A DNA stretch of 64,000 nucleotides from Hetaerina americana. Taxonomy: Eukaryota; Arthropoda; Insecta; Odonata; Calopterygidae. Position numbers and translations under genes: made by a program. The stretch spans positions 42,059,072 through 42,123,071 of the forward strand of contig JAKTNV010000001.1 in assembly GCA_022747635.1 (NCBI GenBank), given 5' to 3'. Below the pieces are notes generated by a model. The model saw only the letters and a list, made by a program, of their open reading frames with translations. It had not been told where the DNA came from and made no database searches. This document shows, one piece after another, positions 1 through 14,600 of the stretch; positions within the stretch are counted from its first letter, which is position 1; every line of letters begins with the position of its first letter.

Positions 1-660
1 AATCCCATTCTATTTAGATATAAGATGAAGTGAATAATTAAATCTTGATTATTCCAGATCAAAATTTTAACTGATTGCAACCAAAGTTTCAACATGAAAT
101 ATTATCAGGGGAATCGGTTAGAAAATTTTTACTTGCAGATTCACACCACTGATGAAAAGGGTTACCATGATGGATGGAGTCAAAGAAAGGAAAACTTTGA
201 ACTACATGAAGATGATGCTTTAAGTCAAAACCAGCATCTTTATCAATATAAAATTACACATGAAATAACAATGTTTTATTCATTAAATACATAAAGAATC
301 AATTCAACAAGGATATTCCACCAAATAGCTATATGTTATAATAATTAACTTCCAATTCATCATTATTTATCTATTACAGGACTTTACATTACTAAACCAA
401 GTATCACTGTGATACCATCGAATCCAAACTTAATACATACCAGAACCCCGTTTGAATTCTATTTTTTCCCTTTGAAAAAATTGAAATGGGATTTATCTGT
501 TCTTGCATCCCAAAAACTCAAAAACAAAACAAAAAAAGTTTTAAGAATAATTTTAGAAGTAAATATACTGTATCATTTGTTTAAATATTATCAAGTAATA
601 ATTATAATATTACAATGAAAATATAAATTTATTAAATTAAAAATATCAAAACCTGTATTT
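1..660. other. Unassigned AT-rich sequence, probably intron of NURF301
   Basis: I recognise nothing here. Short open frames are AT-rich and show no family signature. If NURF301 continues to the left, this is part of its intron after exon 17. Confidence 0.5.
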
Positions 661-679
661 ATCTTAAAAAGGAGTGGTG

Positions 680-2480
680 CTGGTGCACGTGGAAGCTGAA
701 GGAGGAGTAGAGAAATTAATGTTTAGGAAGTCACATCAAATGATCGTATTTTCATCAGTTCTGGAATGGCATTCTTTGCTCGTTTATCTTTTGCCAAGGT
801 ACCACTTCTTGGGGCCTTGGAGTCACCGTTTGCAGTGAATCCAAAACTAGAGAACCTACTTTCCAAATTGGTCTGATGTGGAAAACTGCACAATGATGTT
901 ATGATTGAAAAAGTTAACATACCAGGCAACAAGGACTTCATCAGGGCACCACTTCTCGATGACTGCCAAAGTTTTTTAACATTACTGAGAAGATTCTTAA
1001 TTGCAGTACAGGGATCAAGGTTACAGGGATCATGGTTCAAGGATCTCCCGCTTTCTCTCTTGAGAAAAATTACTCTATGACTTGTACCTGCTGGTCAAGC
1101 CATTGAAGCTCTCCTGTTGGCAGGTAAGTCCTGTGATAATTCACTAAGTTGCTGAAATTCTCTTTGCTGACTTCCAACCCCATGGACCTGCCCATATTTT
1201 ATTACAACAGGAATAGTTATTTCTTTGAAGTATCTTGAGGCCACACATTCTGGCAAGAGAAATTTTACCAGGCAGCATTCACTGTCCTCAAATACCCTTC
1301 CCTCCATGCTTCCCTTATAATTCTTACTAAATGGAGGTAAAATTGCAATGATTCTTCCAAAACTTCTTGAGGGTCAGTTCCATTTGATTTGTAACTTCAA
1401 AATATCTCTGGAACATAGCCTTGGGAGTATAATTTTTTGAAGTTAAATATTTGAGCTGGTCCATGGGCTAGATAAGAAGAGTGATATTGGGGAGTAAGTA
1501 TTTTATCTAATGGAAGCTATATTTGCCACTAAAATCATCTAATATTGTAGAATGCACACAAGCACTGTGCAGGACTAAGAGAGCCATCATCAGGGGATTT
1601 TCCTCCCGCAGATAAGTCTTTACTGAAGAAGTTAACTCCTTGTTTATCGATTCAATAAAAAACTTCCAGGAAATCGATGCTTTCATATTTAATCTCCACA
1701 TTACTTTTATTTTCATTTCTCACAATGATGGTCTTCTTAAAGACTTGTGGCTTATCTGAAAGGTACACAAGCAGAGGTTTGATCTTACAGCCCCCACCAG
1801 TATGATGACACAGGGAGACCATAAGACAGTCTTTCTATTGTATTATGGACTGGCAAAGACAATTTCTCCTCTAAGATGTGTGTCTGAGCATCTTTTTCTA
1901 AAAGAGGCCTGTTTTATCACAACTGAACACTTGGTTTGGAACATATCCCCCTCATTATTCTCAAGCTTATTAAACTTCTGCACAAACTCATCAGCTGCTT
2001 TTGAATTTGACGTTAGCTTCTCAGAATACAAAAACTATGGATTCTATCCTTTTCGAAAAGTTTTTGTGCCATCTTCTAATACCTTTAAATTACCTTAGGG
2101 CACTAGGTATGCCTTTCACTAAATCATCAAGAGGTATGCCCTTGCTCTAGCAAATTATTTTCTAAGAAATCATTTAACCAGTCAACTGTTTTTCATTGAT
2201 CCAAACATTTGAGTTTTTTTTATCTCTTGCATTCTTTTTTATCTTCTAGAGGTTAGTGTTACAATCCCTCACACAAGCTACTCTGATAGCACCTTTATTT
2301 TTCAAAATCATACAAACAGCTGATTAAGGCATTCCAAACAGAGTAGATAGCTCAGCCACCCATGAACCATTTTCATGCATAGAGATCTTTCTTAACTACA
2401 CTTATGGCTCTAAAAGCTTTCCTCTAACTCAGTTTCTTTAGTGTACTTTTTAGAATCCATTAATTTGTTATTCCATAGTA
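680..2480 (-). mobile_element. Tigger/pogo-type DNA transposon remnant
   Basis: Read on the minus strand, degraded transposase pieces appear in order: HTH-like segment (about 2470-2330), a piece with KLTSNSKAADEFVQKFNKL (about 2030-1970), and a DDE_1-like piece SSVKTYLREENPLMMALLVL (about 1640-1570), typical of Tigger/jerky transposases. Multiple stops and frameshifts separate them, and the usual DNAP motif is changed. Boundaries are approximate; no inverted repeats were found. Confidence 0.65.
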
Positions 2481-3130
2481 ATAGCATGAATCAGGCACAT
2501 AAGCACAACATTAGCAATAAAAATCACTATATTCTTTGATTATATTTTCCAACAATAAAACAAATTAAGTGCAAAGCATAAGGATAACTCAAACCCAGGA
2601 GAAAAGATGCATAATAACATTTGAACAATGCACTAGACTAAATTGAATTTGGAGTAACTATGTGGAACTTCAATTCCGATACAAAGTAGCAATAATGACT
2701 CTGTCCCTACCAATCCTTCGAGTCTCCCCACCTCTCCAACCACCCACCTACTCCTGATTTCGGCCCCTTGCATGACTATACATACCTAGCCATACTAAAC
2801 TTTTGCCTATCTGATAATTTTGTTATAAAACAAAACTTAAGCTGTGTGAAATAATGTTTTCAAGGAAACGCTAAGTGATACTTTTCTTATTTTAGAAAAG
2901 ATTTCTTGTACTGGGCATTTGGATCCTGAGGCAAAATTTATTCAAATTGTTCCCTTGAATTCCAGGTTATTCAGGTTCTGGGGCATTCAGGAGGCAATAC
3001 TGAACTTTAACTCTGACAAAGCACGACGACTAATACATAGAACACTTTGAAATATTTCTTAAAAATAAAACGCGAAGGAATGACGATGTGCATTCCATCC
3101 AAACTTAAATGCCGCACTAAGGAACCCAGA
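2481..3130. other. Unassigned intronic sequence
   Basis: No gene, RNA or repeat recognised. Confidence 0.4.
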
Positions 3131-3139
3131 TGGTACAAC

Positions 3140-4080
3140 TGAATAGTCAGATCGGCATTAAGAAAGCAAAGAAGGCTACAATCAGATTTTACAAAGAGTT
3201 TAAAAAGCAGAGACAGAGTTTATATGAATACATCGAAACAGAAACTAAAAGATTGTTGTGGTAAAACAAAAAGTATCATGCTCAAAGCCCTACACTCCTT
3301 CAAATCTAAAACCCTATGTGAACATCTAGATGAAAATCTAAATCATTCTGCAAATGTGCAGTTTTAAAATTTTGGAACAAAGAAAGTGACGAGCAAGACA
3401 GAAATCATGTAATAGAGGGTTCAGTACTAGCTGCGGCAGATCAATTTAAATATTTGGGGGTAGTTCTAACACCCCGCTTTTCATGGGGAGCACAAATCAG
3501 GACAATATGCGGATCTGCTTCAAAGAAACTCGGCTCCATTAAAAATGTGGCATGGAAATGCAATGAGAAAGTATAATTTTGCTCTCGTTAGGCCTAACTT
3601 GGAATATGCTGCAAGTATTTGGGATCCTTTGGAGAAAGTTTGGAAAAAAGAATTAAATAAAGCCAAAAGAAAATCTCCCAAAATTGTCAAAAATAGTGAC
3701 GATAAGAAGATGAGTGTTACAGGATTTTAGGAATTAGGCGGGAAGCTGCTTGAGAGGCAAAAGAACAAGCAAGAATTGACTTTTGGAAAGGTTCAGAACG
3801 AACAAGTTTAACAATGACATTAACAGAATTATTATGGACCCACACTACTCAAGTAAATCAGACCACAGATATAAAATAAAGGAGATAGACTCCAATATAG
3901 ATACATACAGATACTCGCTCTTTCCCCAGGCAATCAGGAATCATAATAGTACCAAAAGTATAAACCAAAGTCAATTTAGAAATTTCAGAGACATTCAATT
4001 TACAAGTCAGGACAAGATTAAATGTTGCGTAGACATAAGGTATATTCGTAGGCGCATATATATGTTAGTTAATAGTATAC
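3140..4080 (+). mobile_element. LINE remnant, C-terminal part of a Jockey/CR1-type reverse transcriptase ORF
   Basis: Plus-strand pieces in shifting frames give LKYLGVVLTPRFSWGAQI (about 3450-3500), VRPNLEYAASIWDPLEKVWK (about 3585-3645) and a final SLFPQAIRNHN (about 3920-3950). This order is the usual end of non-LTR retrotransposon ORF2. Frame breaks lie near 3560 and 3730. The element lacks its RT core and 5' part. Confidence 0.75.
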
Positions 4081-5388
4081 ATATATATTTGCATACATGT
4101 AAGTCAAAAATGATTTCACATGAATATTACATTTGCCTCTGTGGGGGTAGATTTGCATGAATGTTGGTTTTGCATGTAGTTTTATTCACTTTTATGGGAG
4201 GTGACCTATCACCCTTTGTCACATACCCTTGCGGCAGCTTGCAGGGTATTGTGTGGATGTAGAACTCTTGTATAACATCCACCCTATTTTTCAGAACTAT
4301 ACTTTTATTAATCCTAAAATTCCTAAGCACTGAAATATACAAATAATTTTAAGAGAAATAATGCAATTCAATGCTTAAGTAGTGAGCACACATTTTTTTG
4401 GATGAAATTGCCTGATGTCACTGATAATATGATTATTCTGCAAATGCCTGGTGAATATAGATATTGATGTTAAGTCCGTTTCTTTCAATAGTCCTATGCT
4501 GCACAAGAATTTCTATAGGATTCACAAATTAAGTTAAAATAATACGTCACTGATTTCATAGGAGCTTTATTTCAGATCTCTAATTTTAGTCACTTATGCC
4601 ATAATTCTCTTTGGCAGAAATAACAGCCTAAATGACAGCTTTTTAAACTATTCTGGAAAACATTTTTTAACTATTATTTTTACATGCCTTCAAGAATGTA
4701 AAGTAAACATTGTCATCTCATCAAAATCGAACACCATGGGAGTCTCATATTGCAGAAGTAAGAAAATGTGTTTCTCTTAAAAGACACCAGGATGTCAACA
4801 TAATCATACTTGATGCACTGCTAAGATTGGGGCACAGGTTGCAGCACACTCATAAGTTGCCCACCTCTTAACTTTCACTTTAGGCCACAGCACCACAGTT
4901 AAGGCAGCGAGCAAAAACTGACACTCACAGTCAGTTCACCTCTTATCAAAGCACACAATACAATGGCCATTGTCATCATGCTCCCTTCTAGCACTGCCAA
5001 AGGCATGAAAATAGGGGATAACAGAGACAAAATGATGCAATTCAAACAGTAGGCAAGAAAATGTAGCTTAATTCTTGTGTGGTTTTCCTCTAATACTGGT
5101 AATAGGAGAGATGAAGTGGCTATTTGGCACTAGAGAATTTGTAACTGAAATTAATTTGGAAACATGGTTATGCTAAAATTTAAGTACTTCTCCACAATTT
5201 TATCACATCCAACTGAAATAATAGGTGCATAGAAATTTTAATCACCAATTGACCAATTAAACCCTTAGGAAATAGAATTTTAGGTGCAAAAGGAGAGACA
5301 TTAGTTGACAGTACCATGTAAACCAAGAGTACTAATATTACGAGAGGTTTAGAAATTAAAAAAATTATGATTACAAAACATCACTAAC
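4081..5388. other. Intronic sequence after NURF301 exon 17, no gene seen
   Basis: Between about 4190 and 4270 is a block that could be a LINE 3' untranslated region following the element at 3140-4080, but no family is certain. The remainder shows nothing recognisable and no exon in phase with exon 17. Confidence 0.45.
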
Positions 5389-5676
5389 CTTTATTTGCTT
5401 CCTGCTTTACAGGTATACCACTATTAAATTCTTTCTGGGTTTCTTTTTCCTCGGTATCATCAACCTCCGTTTTAACAATAGGTTCTTCTTTGTTATCCAC
5501 ACATTTTGAATCCTCAGCTCCAACAGGCTCACTCTTGATGGCTGACACCACCACTTCTTCTCCCTCCACTACCATATCACTTTCCTCCATTACCACCCCT
5601 TCTTCATTTTCTACTTTGTGATTTAGCTTCTTGAAAGTGTTTGGATCGACTGCCAGGATTTTCAAGCCTTTATCAT
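5389..5676 (-). CDS. E(bx): NURF301 exon 17: acidic region, last exon in window
   Basis: Residues 987-1082. Starts [18 protein letters not shown], comparable with the fly 'ILVDPRTQRF' segment, then Glu/Val-rich acidic sequence with two sumoylation-like motifs (IKSEP and VKTEV, VKQE). Donor AAAG|GTTAGT leaves one base, so at least one more exon follows at coordinates below 5389 or outside the window. I found no matching exon between 1 and 5388. Confidence 0.9.
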
Positions 5677-8600
5677 CTAGTTAATGAAAAAAATTTAAAT
5701 ATGATATGCTATTTTTATAGGGAATGCCATAATGTTTTAATGGTAACATTTGGCCCAATCATATCTGTGATCCAACATTAGCAAAACTAGTTTTATGCCT
5801 CGTTATTTTTATTCTACATTCAGACATATAATTTTCTTTGTTCAGTTAGAATTTCTATTTAATTATAATTTAATTTTTAATTGTATTCTAATATTTGCAT
5901 TTCCCAAAGCTCAAAAAAATTATCAGATTTCCTAGCTACATTAAGAAAAAAATTAAGTTTGAAGTAGGATGGTTAACTGTATAGAAATAGTGTCTAAGAA
6001 AGGGTTTTCCAATCTACCACTAATACAGCAAAAACATGGAGGCCAATCAGAATTATTACAATGAGAAATTCATTGATGTGTGAAAAGTCAAGACAATTGA
6101 CTCAGTGGAGCCATTCACTACTATTCACTGAAATGCAGGAATTTCAATAGTAATAAGTGTATGTAATTAATGCTAAAATTGAGTGATAACATTCTAACAA
6201 CTCTTTTAATAAAAGAACACTATAACAATAATAAAACTATAGCCACTTCAGAAATACTAGAGAAGAAATACATTGCACAAATGCAAATTTATTGTGAGAC
6301 AATCAAATATTAATGTAAATATTAAATCTATATTCCATTTTTAACTTCTTTACTGTCAGTTACAGATTATCAGTTATTGTAAAAAGTAAATGTTTCAAAA
6401 ACTTCATTTTCTACCATTGCCATATATTGAAGCCAATAAGATATTTCCACAGAAATGGTAGAAAATTGGGTACTAAATGATTTATATTCTACTAGGATAT
6501 GGAAATGACATAAATGACTTGAAGGGATCAGATAGGTGAATAGACAAATTGAAGTTCAGTTTGATGTATTATTTCAAAAGGACATAAAAATTCAACAATG
6601 ATAAAAAACAATGCTTATTGAAAGGGACAGCTTTGTCACCAACAAGCTGATGGCCATTGCTGTCAGAGTAACCTTTATTACAACTAAAATTGATATACTT
6701 CCATCAATGTACGGCATTACAAGGTACTAGGCATCAAAAGGAATGAATGGAACTGGGGGAATCAAAGATAAGCCATTTATATTATTTTTTGAGACAGATT
6801 TGGTTTTATTTCCCATAAATTAGGCATTGTTATGATTATGTTTGATACTTTGACCACCATAAAAGCTTAAAACCAGGGCTTCATACTATGTCAAAAGGTG
6901 TACACAATTTGGGTGAAATACCTTCAAGTTTAAAGTAGAGAGAAGATAAATTTAGAATAAATGAAAATTTACCTTACCTTTGACTTGCACCATCATTTGA
7001 TGAGGTCCCGCAAGGTGACCCAGGAGTTTTGAATTGCTTATTTTGAGCTTTCGAGTTGCAGATAGCCATAGCCATCCCCACTGTCCATGGATTCTATATT
7101 CTTCCCCTTTCTGCTTCCAAACCTATATTTTAGATACACAATAATATTTTAATAATTTAGTGAGTGTAATAAAACACTCTAAAATATCATATTGAAACCC
7201 CCTTTCAAAAATACTAAAACTGCGAGAAATCAACTTCTAGCATGTTTACATGCATGGCATTGACATGATGCATTACAGGCAAGGGGATACCCCAGTCTTG
7301 CAGATCAATGCGCATCACATAAGAATCAATTCCAACATACCTGATGCCGAAGGCCAAGAGTATACTTCACGAAGTGGTAAGTCATTCGATTCCTCTCTTC
7401 TTCTTCCTCTTTCTCCTTCTTGTCCTTCTTTTCTTGCCGCTTTCTCTCCTCCCTTTCCGATGCTGTAAGCCGCTGAAGCCGAATATGGCCTAAAAGACAA
7501 ATAACATTATTCAATCAAAAAAGAAATTTTGTCATGAATTTAATTCTAATAAAAAGTAGTTCAAATCAGCACTTATATTGATTATTTGTCATACTCTGAG
7601 TCATGAAACATTGCGTGGTTATTAAAAATATTCTAAGAGTGTTTGCATGATAATGCAATCCTTTTCAAGCTGTAATAGGCAAGTAATGTATCTACCAGAA
7701 CATAAGAAATCCCACAAAAATTTGTTGGAGCATGCAAAAAGCAGTTGCAGCATGCATGAAAAACCTAGAAATACATTACAGTTTTCATTTTCAGTAAGTT
7801 TTAGTGAGAAATAAGGGCAATAAGATTATTTATAAGCATTAGACAACTTTTTTAGGAAACTTGAGGAAAATAAGGCAACCTTTGATTCACTCATCATATT
7901 CACTGTAAACAGAATTTTTATCCTGAGGCTTGAATTTTTCTGTGATTCATGATATGTCAGAGAAGTTAATTATTACTAATGCTCTCAATTACAAAATATG
8001 AACTTTTTCTTTATCTTTGAACGCCAGTGGACCCACATTTTTGGCGCCCCTCTTATTTGGTATCATGATTACAGGCTGAGTACATATAGTCCAACTTTTT
8101 TTCAATGTGATGATCATGAAAGTCACGTGAATGTCATTTGGAAAGGAAACAATATTTCCATAGTTTCCGATTTACAGTAAATAATTAATTCTGCCGTCAT
8201 AATTAAATACTACAAAATAAATATGTTTAATGAACTTGAATCCCTGAAATAATGAAATTGCCGACTGGTTAACCAGCTATTTGTTCATCTACCCAGGGGT
8301 CCAGACTAACAGTTCCAGTTACCAGCAAGTCTGCTACCAGTCAAAAATACACAGTTTATTTCTATTATGAGATGGAATTATTCCCAGAAGTTGGAAAATG
8401 TGGCTTATGAGTATTTTTAGTTGCTGAAGAGATTAAAATTTGTCTATGCAGTTGGCATTGGTCTGGATGAAGGGTGGTGTTGGAATAGAGGTTAGTACTA
8501 AATAAATTTAACATATATTTACAATATGTAGCCTAATAAAAGACATTATTATTATTATAAAAATAGTTACTATTTTTCAATTCAAAATTGTCAAATACAT

Positions 8601-11600
8601 GTTTATACTAAGATTAACTTGAACTCAAATAAGAAATGCTTGCAGACAATTACAAATATGAAAAGAAGACATTAACTCTTACTTAATTTGTTCTTTATTT
8701 TGCAACATGTGTAATACCTCCACATTACTTTCACAATTCAATAGAATGTGAATTAATAAGACACCTTTATCTATCCTACAGATGTTAACTTGCCCAAAAT
8801 AAACTACAAACCTAATGCTTCATGCCAAACAGAAGAAAAGACCACTGGCTTGATGCATGTTTGTAAAACAACAAGAGCTCTGGAAAAGTCCCGTGGGGCT
8901 GATGACGCTGACACTGATGTAACCCAGGGACGACGAAGAAGTGGCCAATTAACATGAAGGAATGGGGTCTGGAGAGCTTGCTCTAGAGCCAGTAATGTTT
9001 GTCGAAGTGCTGCCACTAATGAAGCTCTTGAACCTACAAAAAAATAAAGTTTAATTTCACCACTGAACATAGTAAAAAAATAATTCAGACACACAACTGA
9101 ACCTGGGAATGAAATAAAAGTCAAAACGTCCCTTGTCGTGTGGCACATTATCTTAATAGCAGCATAATAACTCCTATATCCTCAAAAATCTTTATTATAT
9201 ATTAAAATTTTATTACCATGCTTATTGATATCTCTAACTTGGCAAGTGTATTCCAAAATAGAGACTGCTTAAATATGACAATAGATGTTATATGATGAGC
9301 TAATAAAACTAAAAAAGGAATATGTATTATGGAACTGTTATTTTCAATTTGGAAATTTCATCCTCTAGGGGGAAATCTTAACACTTCAATATCCACATCT
9401 TATCTTGTATCTGCTCAATAGACTTTTTTGTCCATCAACCTACAATTACCCTCCATTCCCTCACCTGTATATGGATGAAGTAGGTAATAGAAGGATTTAA
9501 CAAACTGTGCTCTAAGGAATGACTTTTCCGGAGCAATGATGCAGACATTTCATACTCAGACCAGTATTTTGCTCGGAAGGTTGGGTCCTCATACTTATTT
9601 TTGGGTAATGCCAAGAGTAATTCATTGAAACTAAAATTGAGTGTCAAATTTATCGCAGTATCAAATTCTCTGCTCTAAACAATAGCGGCAATAAATCTGT
9701 TCAATTTCATTAAATAAAGAATAAGCAATTGCAGAGAACTTCTTTAAGTTCGCAGCCATCATGCATACAAAAACATTGTAAATTATTTCCAGAACTGGCA
9801 ATGGTATTGATACAGAGATAATTGCATTCCAATGCAGTTGGAGCATAAGCATTTCTAAAAACATCATGAAAGATTAGTTCTGTTTCCTACTGTGGTTTGG
9901 GCTTGTTTACATGGGAGTCTAATGATATGAATACTCTTTTCATTGACTTTGTCCATAAAATAAAAACTGATTTGCCATTAGTAAAAACAACAGTATTATA
10001 ATCATATTGACACTGATTAATGCTATTGTCTATATTGCTGAAAGTAAACTCATAAACTAGGATCAATTTTTAGACATATTGAGAAACTTGATATGCCAGT
10101 TTTACAGGAGCTATGAGAGTTCAGGAATAAAGCAACTGATAATCATTAATGAGTACCAAATTACCGTATTTTCCCATCGATAATGCATATGCTATCGATA
10201 CAAAAATGTTCAGATGATGGAAAAAAATGACAATGCGCATTATGTAATGAAAATTGAAAAATCCAAACATTTATGCACCTATGTACACAATAATTTAAAG
10301 AAGTCTCGCAAAAATAAATTAGCCTGGAAGCATGCCTTTCTAATTACATTCTACTTTATACAGCCCTGCTACTGTTACAGTTATTTCATCTCATTAATAC
10401 ATGAGAAAAAGAAGAAACATATAATTTCTATACTTCATTTATTCTAATATATAGTACATCTTTATTCTAATACATAGTACTTCACGTATAAGTCGAGTAC
10501 ATCGTATTATGTTCATGGGCGTATAAATATATGATAGGATAGGGGGATCACTCAAATCCAAGAAATTCGACACCTGAATCAAAATTAAATGCATTTATTA
10601 TCTCTTCAGGCACATCACCGAGTTCACTCTCCAAAGTTAACTCTTCCGCAACTTCTAGCACTGGCGTTGATATATTGCCTAAAGCTTTTTCAAATCCATT
10701 TTTTACACAAGTCACTCTGACACCCAGCCAGCTGTCCACTCTTTTAATCCCTCCCGATTCTGTGAAGTCTTTCATACCAGACATCATCCACTTTTCCTAA
10801 CTACAACGTAAATTTGATTTAAAAGATGTATTTATGGATAAATTCTGAGTGTGATTTTCTTTTGCAAAATTGACGACTTCTAGCTTAAACATCGCTGTAC
10901 ACGATTTTCTTCCCTATGCGTAATTTTCTTGAGAAAATTTTATATTACAAAAGCTTAATTCAATTCAGCTATTGAAACAATCACCAGGTAGAAGGCACTT
11001 TCATAGAACTTGGAGGGTGTCTTGGGGAACAGCTGAGTGCCGATACTAACAAAGCGAAATCAAGCAAACAAAACAAGAAAATTCCATTTCATTCATTCTC
11101 TTATTTTTTTTATATTTGATTAGCTGAAAGTTAATTTACGTAGCAAATAAAAGGGCACACAAACCTATGTCTCGTTTCGACTTACAAATCATAGCAAAAA
11201 AGCAATATGAGGGTATATTGTTTTGGCTTGCAAATATTGTTTATTTTTTGATCCTTCTGCTGTCTGCAGTTAATTTCAATCACCTTACTCTAATCTTCTG
11301 TATACTTATGGTAGAGATCATCATTGGTTGTCACCGTCTATTAGTATATGGATATATAGACGTATTTTTACACACAATATATATATATAATTTTTACGTG
11401 CATATATTAAACAGATGTGTGCCATCTATACGCGTTCAAGATAACTATCAAGCCCTGGGCGCGCGGTATTTATACAAATTCGTGATGGCTACAAAGTTCT
11501 GGGTGCACGTTATACATAAGCTGCACGTTATTGATGGGAAAATACGGTATATTTTATTGGCATATCTTAAGTCTTAAAACATGTACCTTTAGAACTATAT

Positions 11601-14600
11601 ATTAAAAAAATACACAATGGTTCTTTGTTATCTTGCAATCAACTGATCACTTCACCTTAGAAATATATCAACACTAGTCAATGTATTGGAGCCTTGGAGT
11701 CATTTTCCCATTTACTAAAAGGAATTCAGAAACATTGGCACATGTATCTACTCATATGACATGGGAAGACGTGTATTTTAAAATAAAATTACAATATTCT
11801 CTAGAGTATCAGTTTTTACAAGGGGGTATTTTTCTCATATTTTTGAAGTTTCTACACAGTTCACAGCAGATTCCATAAAATACCATTTTAAAAATAAATT
11901 TGAAGGGAAAATTAAAAGAAAACTAGAAGAGACAGCCCAGAAATTAAATTCCAATTCAATTCCATGATAATGCTATATTTAGTGACATTTTGAGGAACCT
12001 TTCAGAATACCCGAAGTCACAACTTGCCGGCAGCACCACATTAAGCATAAGCATTTATAATTTACAATGACAAATGAATACAATAAACTTACCATAGAGC
12101 ATTCCAAGCCACTTAAACTCAGATGCTGCTGTCAATGAGAACTTATGTGATAAGTGCCGCTTTTTGTCTCTCTCTTCATTGCGCTGTGGTTTATTCAAGG
12201 ATGCTCCGGGATTGACAGAATATTGATTTACATACAGTCGACATCCAAGCCCACTGACACTGATGCCAGGACCACTTCCTGTAATATAAGTTTTGGTGAA
12301 TTTGCTTTCTTAAAAAATTTACATTCATTAATTTAGGTACACTAAGTACGATGAGAGAGTAAAATATGAAAAGTTTTCCTGAAGACTGCTGATACCAACA
12401 TAGATTGAGATTTGGTTATCCAGAAGGAACATGATTTTCTTAAATTGATACCAGGGCTGACTTTTTGTTGTATAAATGATACTGCACAATTATCACTCAA
12501 ATACTAGACAATTTACTATCTAACCAAAGGTTCAGGTTTAAAATATTTGGATTATGTAATAAAATATTATGGCCTGAGACAAATATCTCAATCATTGATC
12601 TAAAAGTAATAGCTCTACCACATTATACTGCAATAATCTATGTATTCTGTGCACTCGATTAAAAACAATTAACATTTTAGTGATGAAATATGTACATTAC
12701 TTAAAATGCAAATATAGAGTTAAGAAAACACAGTGCACATATATGCACCAAAAGTACGCACAAATAGTAAACTGCAAGCTATATTTTACAGGAAACAAAC
12801 AATTACCTGAATTACCGCTTGGTGTACCTCCACTTTCCATTCCCAGTTTAAACAGATATGTTCCTGCAATTTCAAGAAAGAGAAAAATGTAACATTACAA
12901 ATACACAGTAAATCCTTCATTTGGTGAACCACTTTGTAATGATTTGCAGGTTAGAATGAATCTAATATCTGATACTGGCAGAAGGGGTAGAGATAAGTTT
13001 GCAAAAAACCCTTGCTATATTGAATCCTTGATATATCACATACAGTAAAATTTCATAGTTTGAAATAAAGGTACTGAAAAAAGTTACACTTTGAAATATG
13101 TGGGTTCAAAATAAACTTTAAAAAAATTCAACATTTTCATTGTTAGGCCATAAAAATTTCAACGATATTTTACTTGGCACTAAAATACTTAAATAAATTA
13201 ATGTAGCCAGCAGTAATTTGATTTTTCCTAAACCTTAAGAAAGAATGTACAGTGGAACCTTGCACCTTGCAGAGTGACTAATTCACATCACGAGTAAAAT
13301 TATTGGCCCTGAAAACAATTTTATAAATGACCAGAAGAAAAATCCATAAGAAGAAAGCCATAAGAGAATAAAAATAACAGTAGGAATGGAAAATGTAATC
13401 ACTGAAAATCAGGAACAAGGTGTGAGCATGACTGATCTAGAACGCACATCAACAATCGGTCAACATCGTCGATTGGCCTTTACTACAAGAACACCAACAA
13501 ATTAAGGAGATACTTGCTCCAAAAAAGATGACAAAAATATCTATGCAACCGGTATTATACTCAATGAGGATGAAAGGTTGCTTCTCACATGCATAGAGGA
13601 AAAACAATTGGAAGGAGACACGATTACCAGGAATATCATCTGTGAGAAGAGGGAAGTGATTTTCGCAGACCTTGTTTGAAGATGTCAGGATTATCAATGG
13701 CTGAATATGTATTTAAGGGCTGAAAATGTACATGGTTTGAGAGTTTAATGAGAAGAACCGGCATCCACAGCATTGTGAGACATGGTGATGCAGTAAGCTC
13801 CGAGTCAAAGGCAGCAGAAAATTTCATCAGTGACTTCAAGAAATTTGTAGATTCTGAGGGTTAACAGCCCAAAAAGGTTTTTAATTGTGATGAGACTGGT
13901 TTCTTCTGGAAGAAGATACTAAAGTAAACCTATGTTTCTAAACGTACAAGTAGATGAGAATGCATTGCCTGGTCACAAGGCTATGAAAGCCCTTCTTACG
14001 CTGCTATTTTACACATGTGCAAGCAGCGATTTGAAAATCAAACCCCAGCTTGTTTACCATTCAGGAAGTCCACAACCCCTCAGGTTTAGTCCAAAACAGC
14101 AGGCTAAATATTATGTGGAGGTCACAGGGAACTTACTTCATACCATGTGTATGAGGCATCAACCTAATAAAGCAATGGCTATGCATGCCATAAATTCATT
14201 TAATAATAATTCTGAGCCGCATTTTTACAAAATTTTGAAGTGTCCGCAAAAAAATGCATCTAAGAAGCTTTCTTGTAAAAATGGAATTAGGTATGTAGCA
14301 TAAATAATTTACTATTTATTACAATCCTTTTTTGCTTTTACATATTGAGTTCACATTCCTAGTTACTTCATTCCACAGTAGAAGAATGGGTGAACATGAT
14401 CCACAATCATAAATAATGTATATATACATTTATAAACATAAATATATATATAATTTTCTCAAAATAAAATTTGAGCATAATTTATCTTTTTTGTATGGAA
14501 TGCATTATCGTATTTTCAAATTAATTTATATGCAAAAAGTTGTTTCCATAAACGGGTGTTTAGCTTTAATAGAGAGATCGTGGAATGAATTATGCTCGTT

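Noticed and set aside
2616..2700. A possible NURF301 exon 18 in the left 5 kb
   Set aside because: I looked for a minus-strand exon starting with the missing two bases and reading the family's next conserved segment (RTYYSKVARKSRLDDLL-type) and found none.
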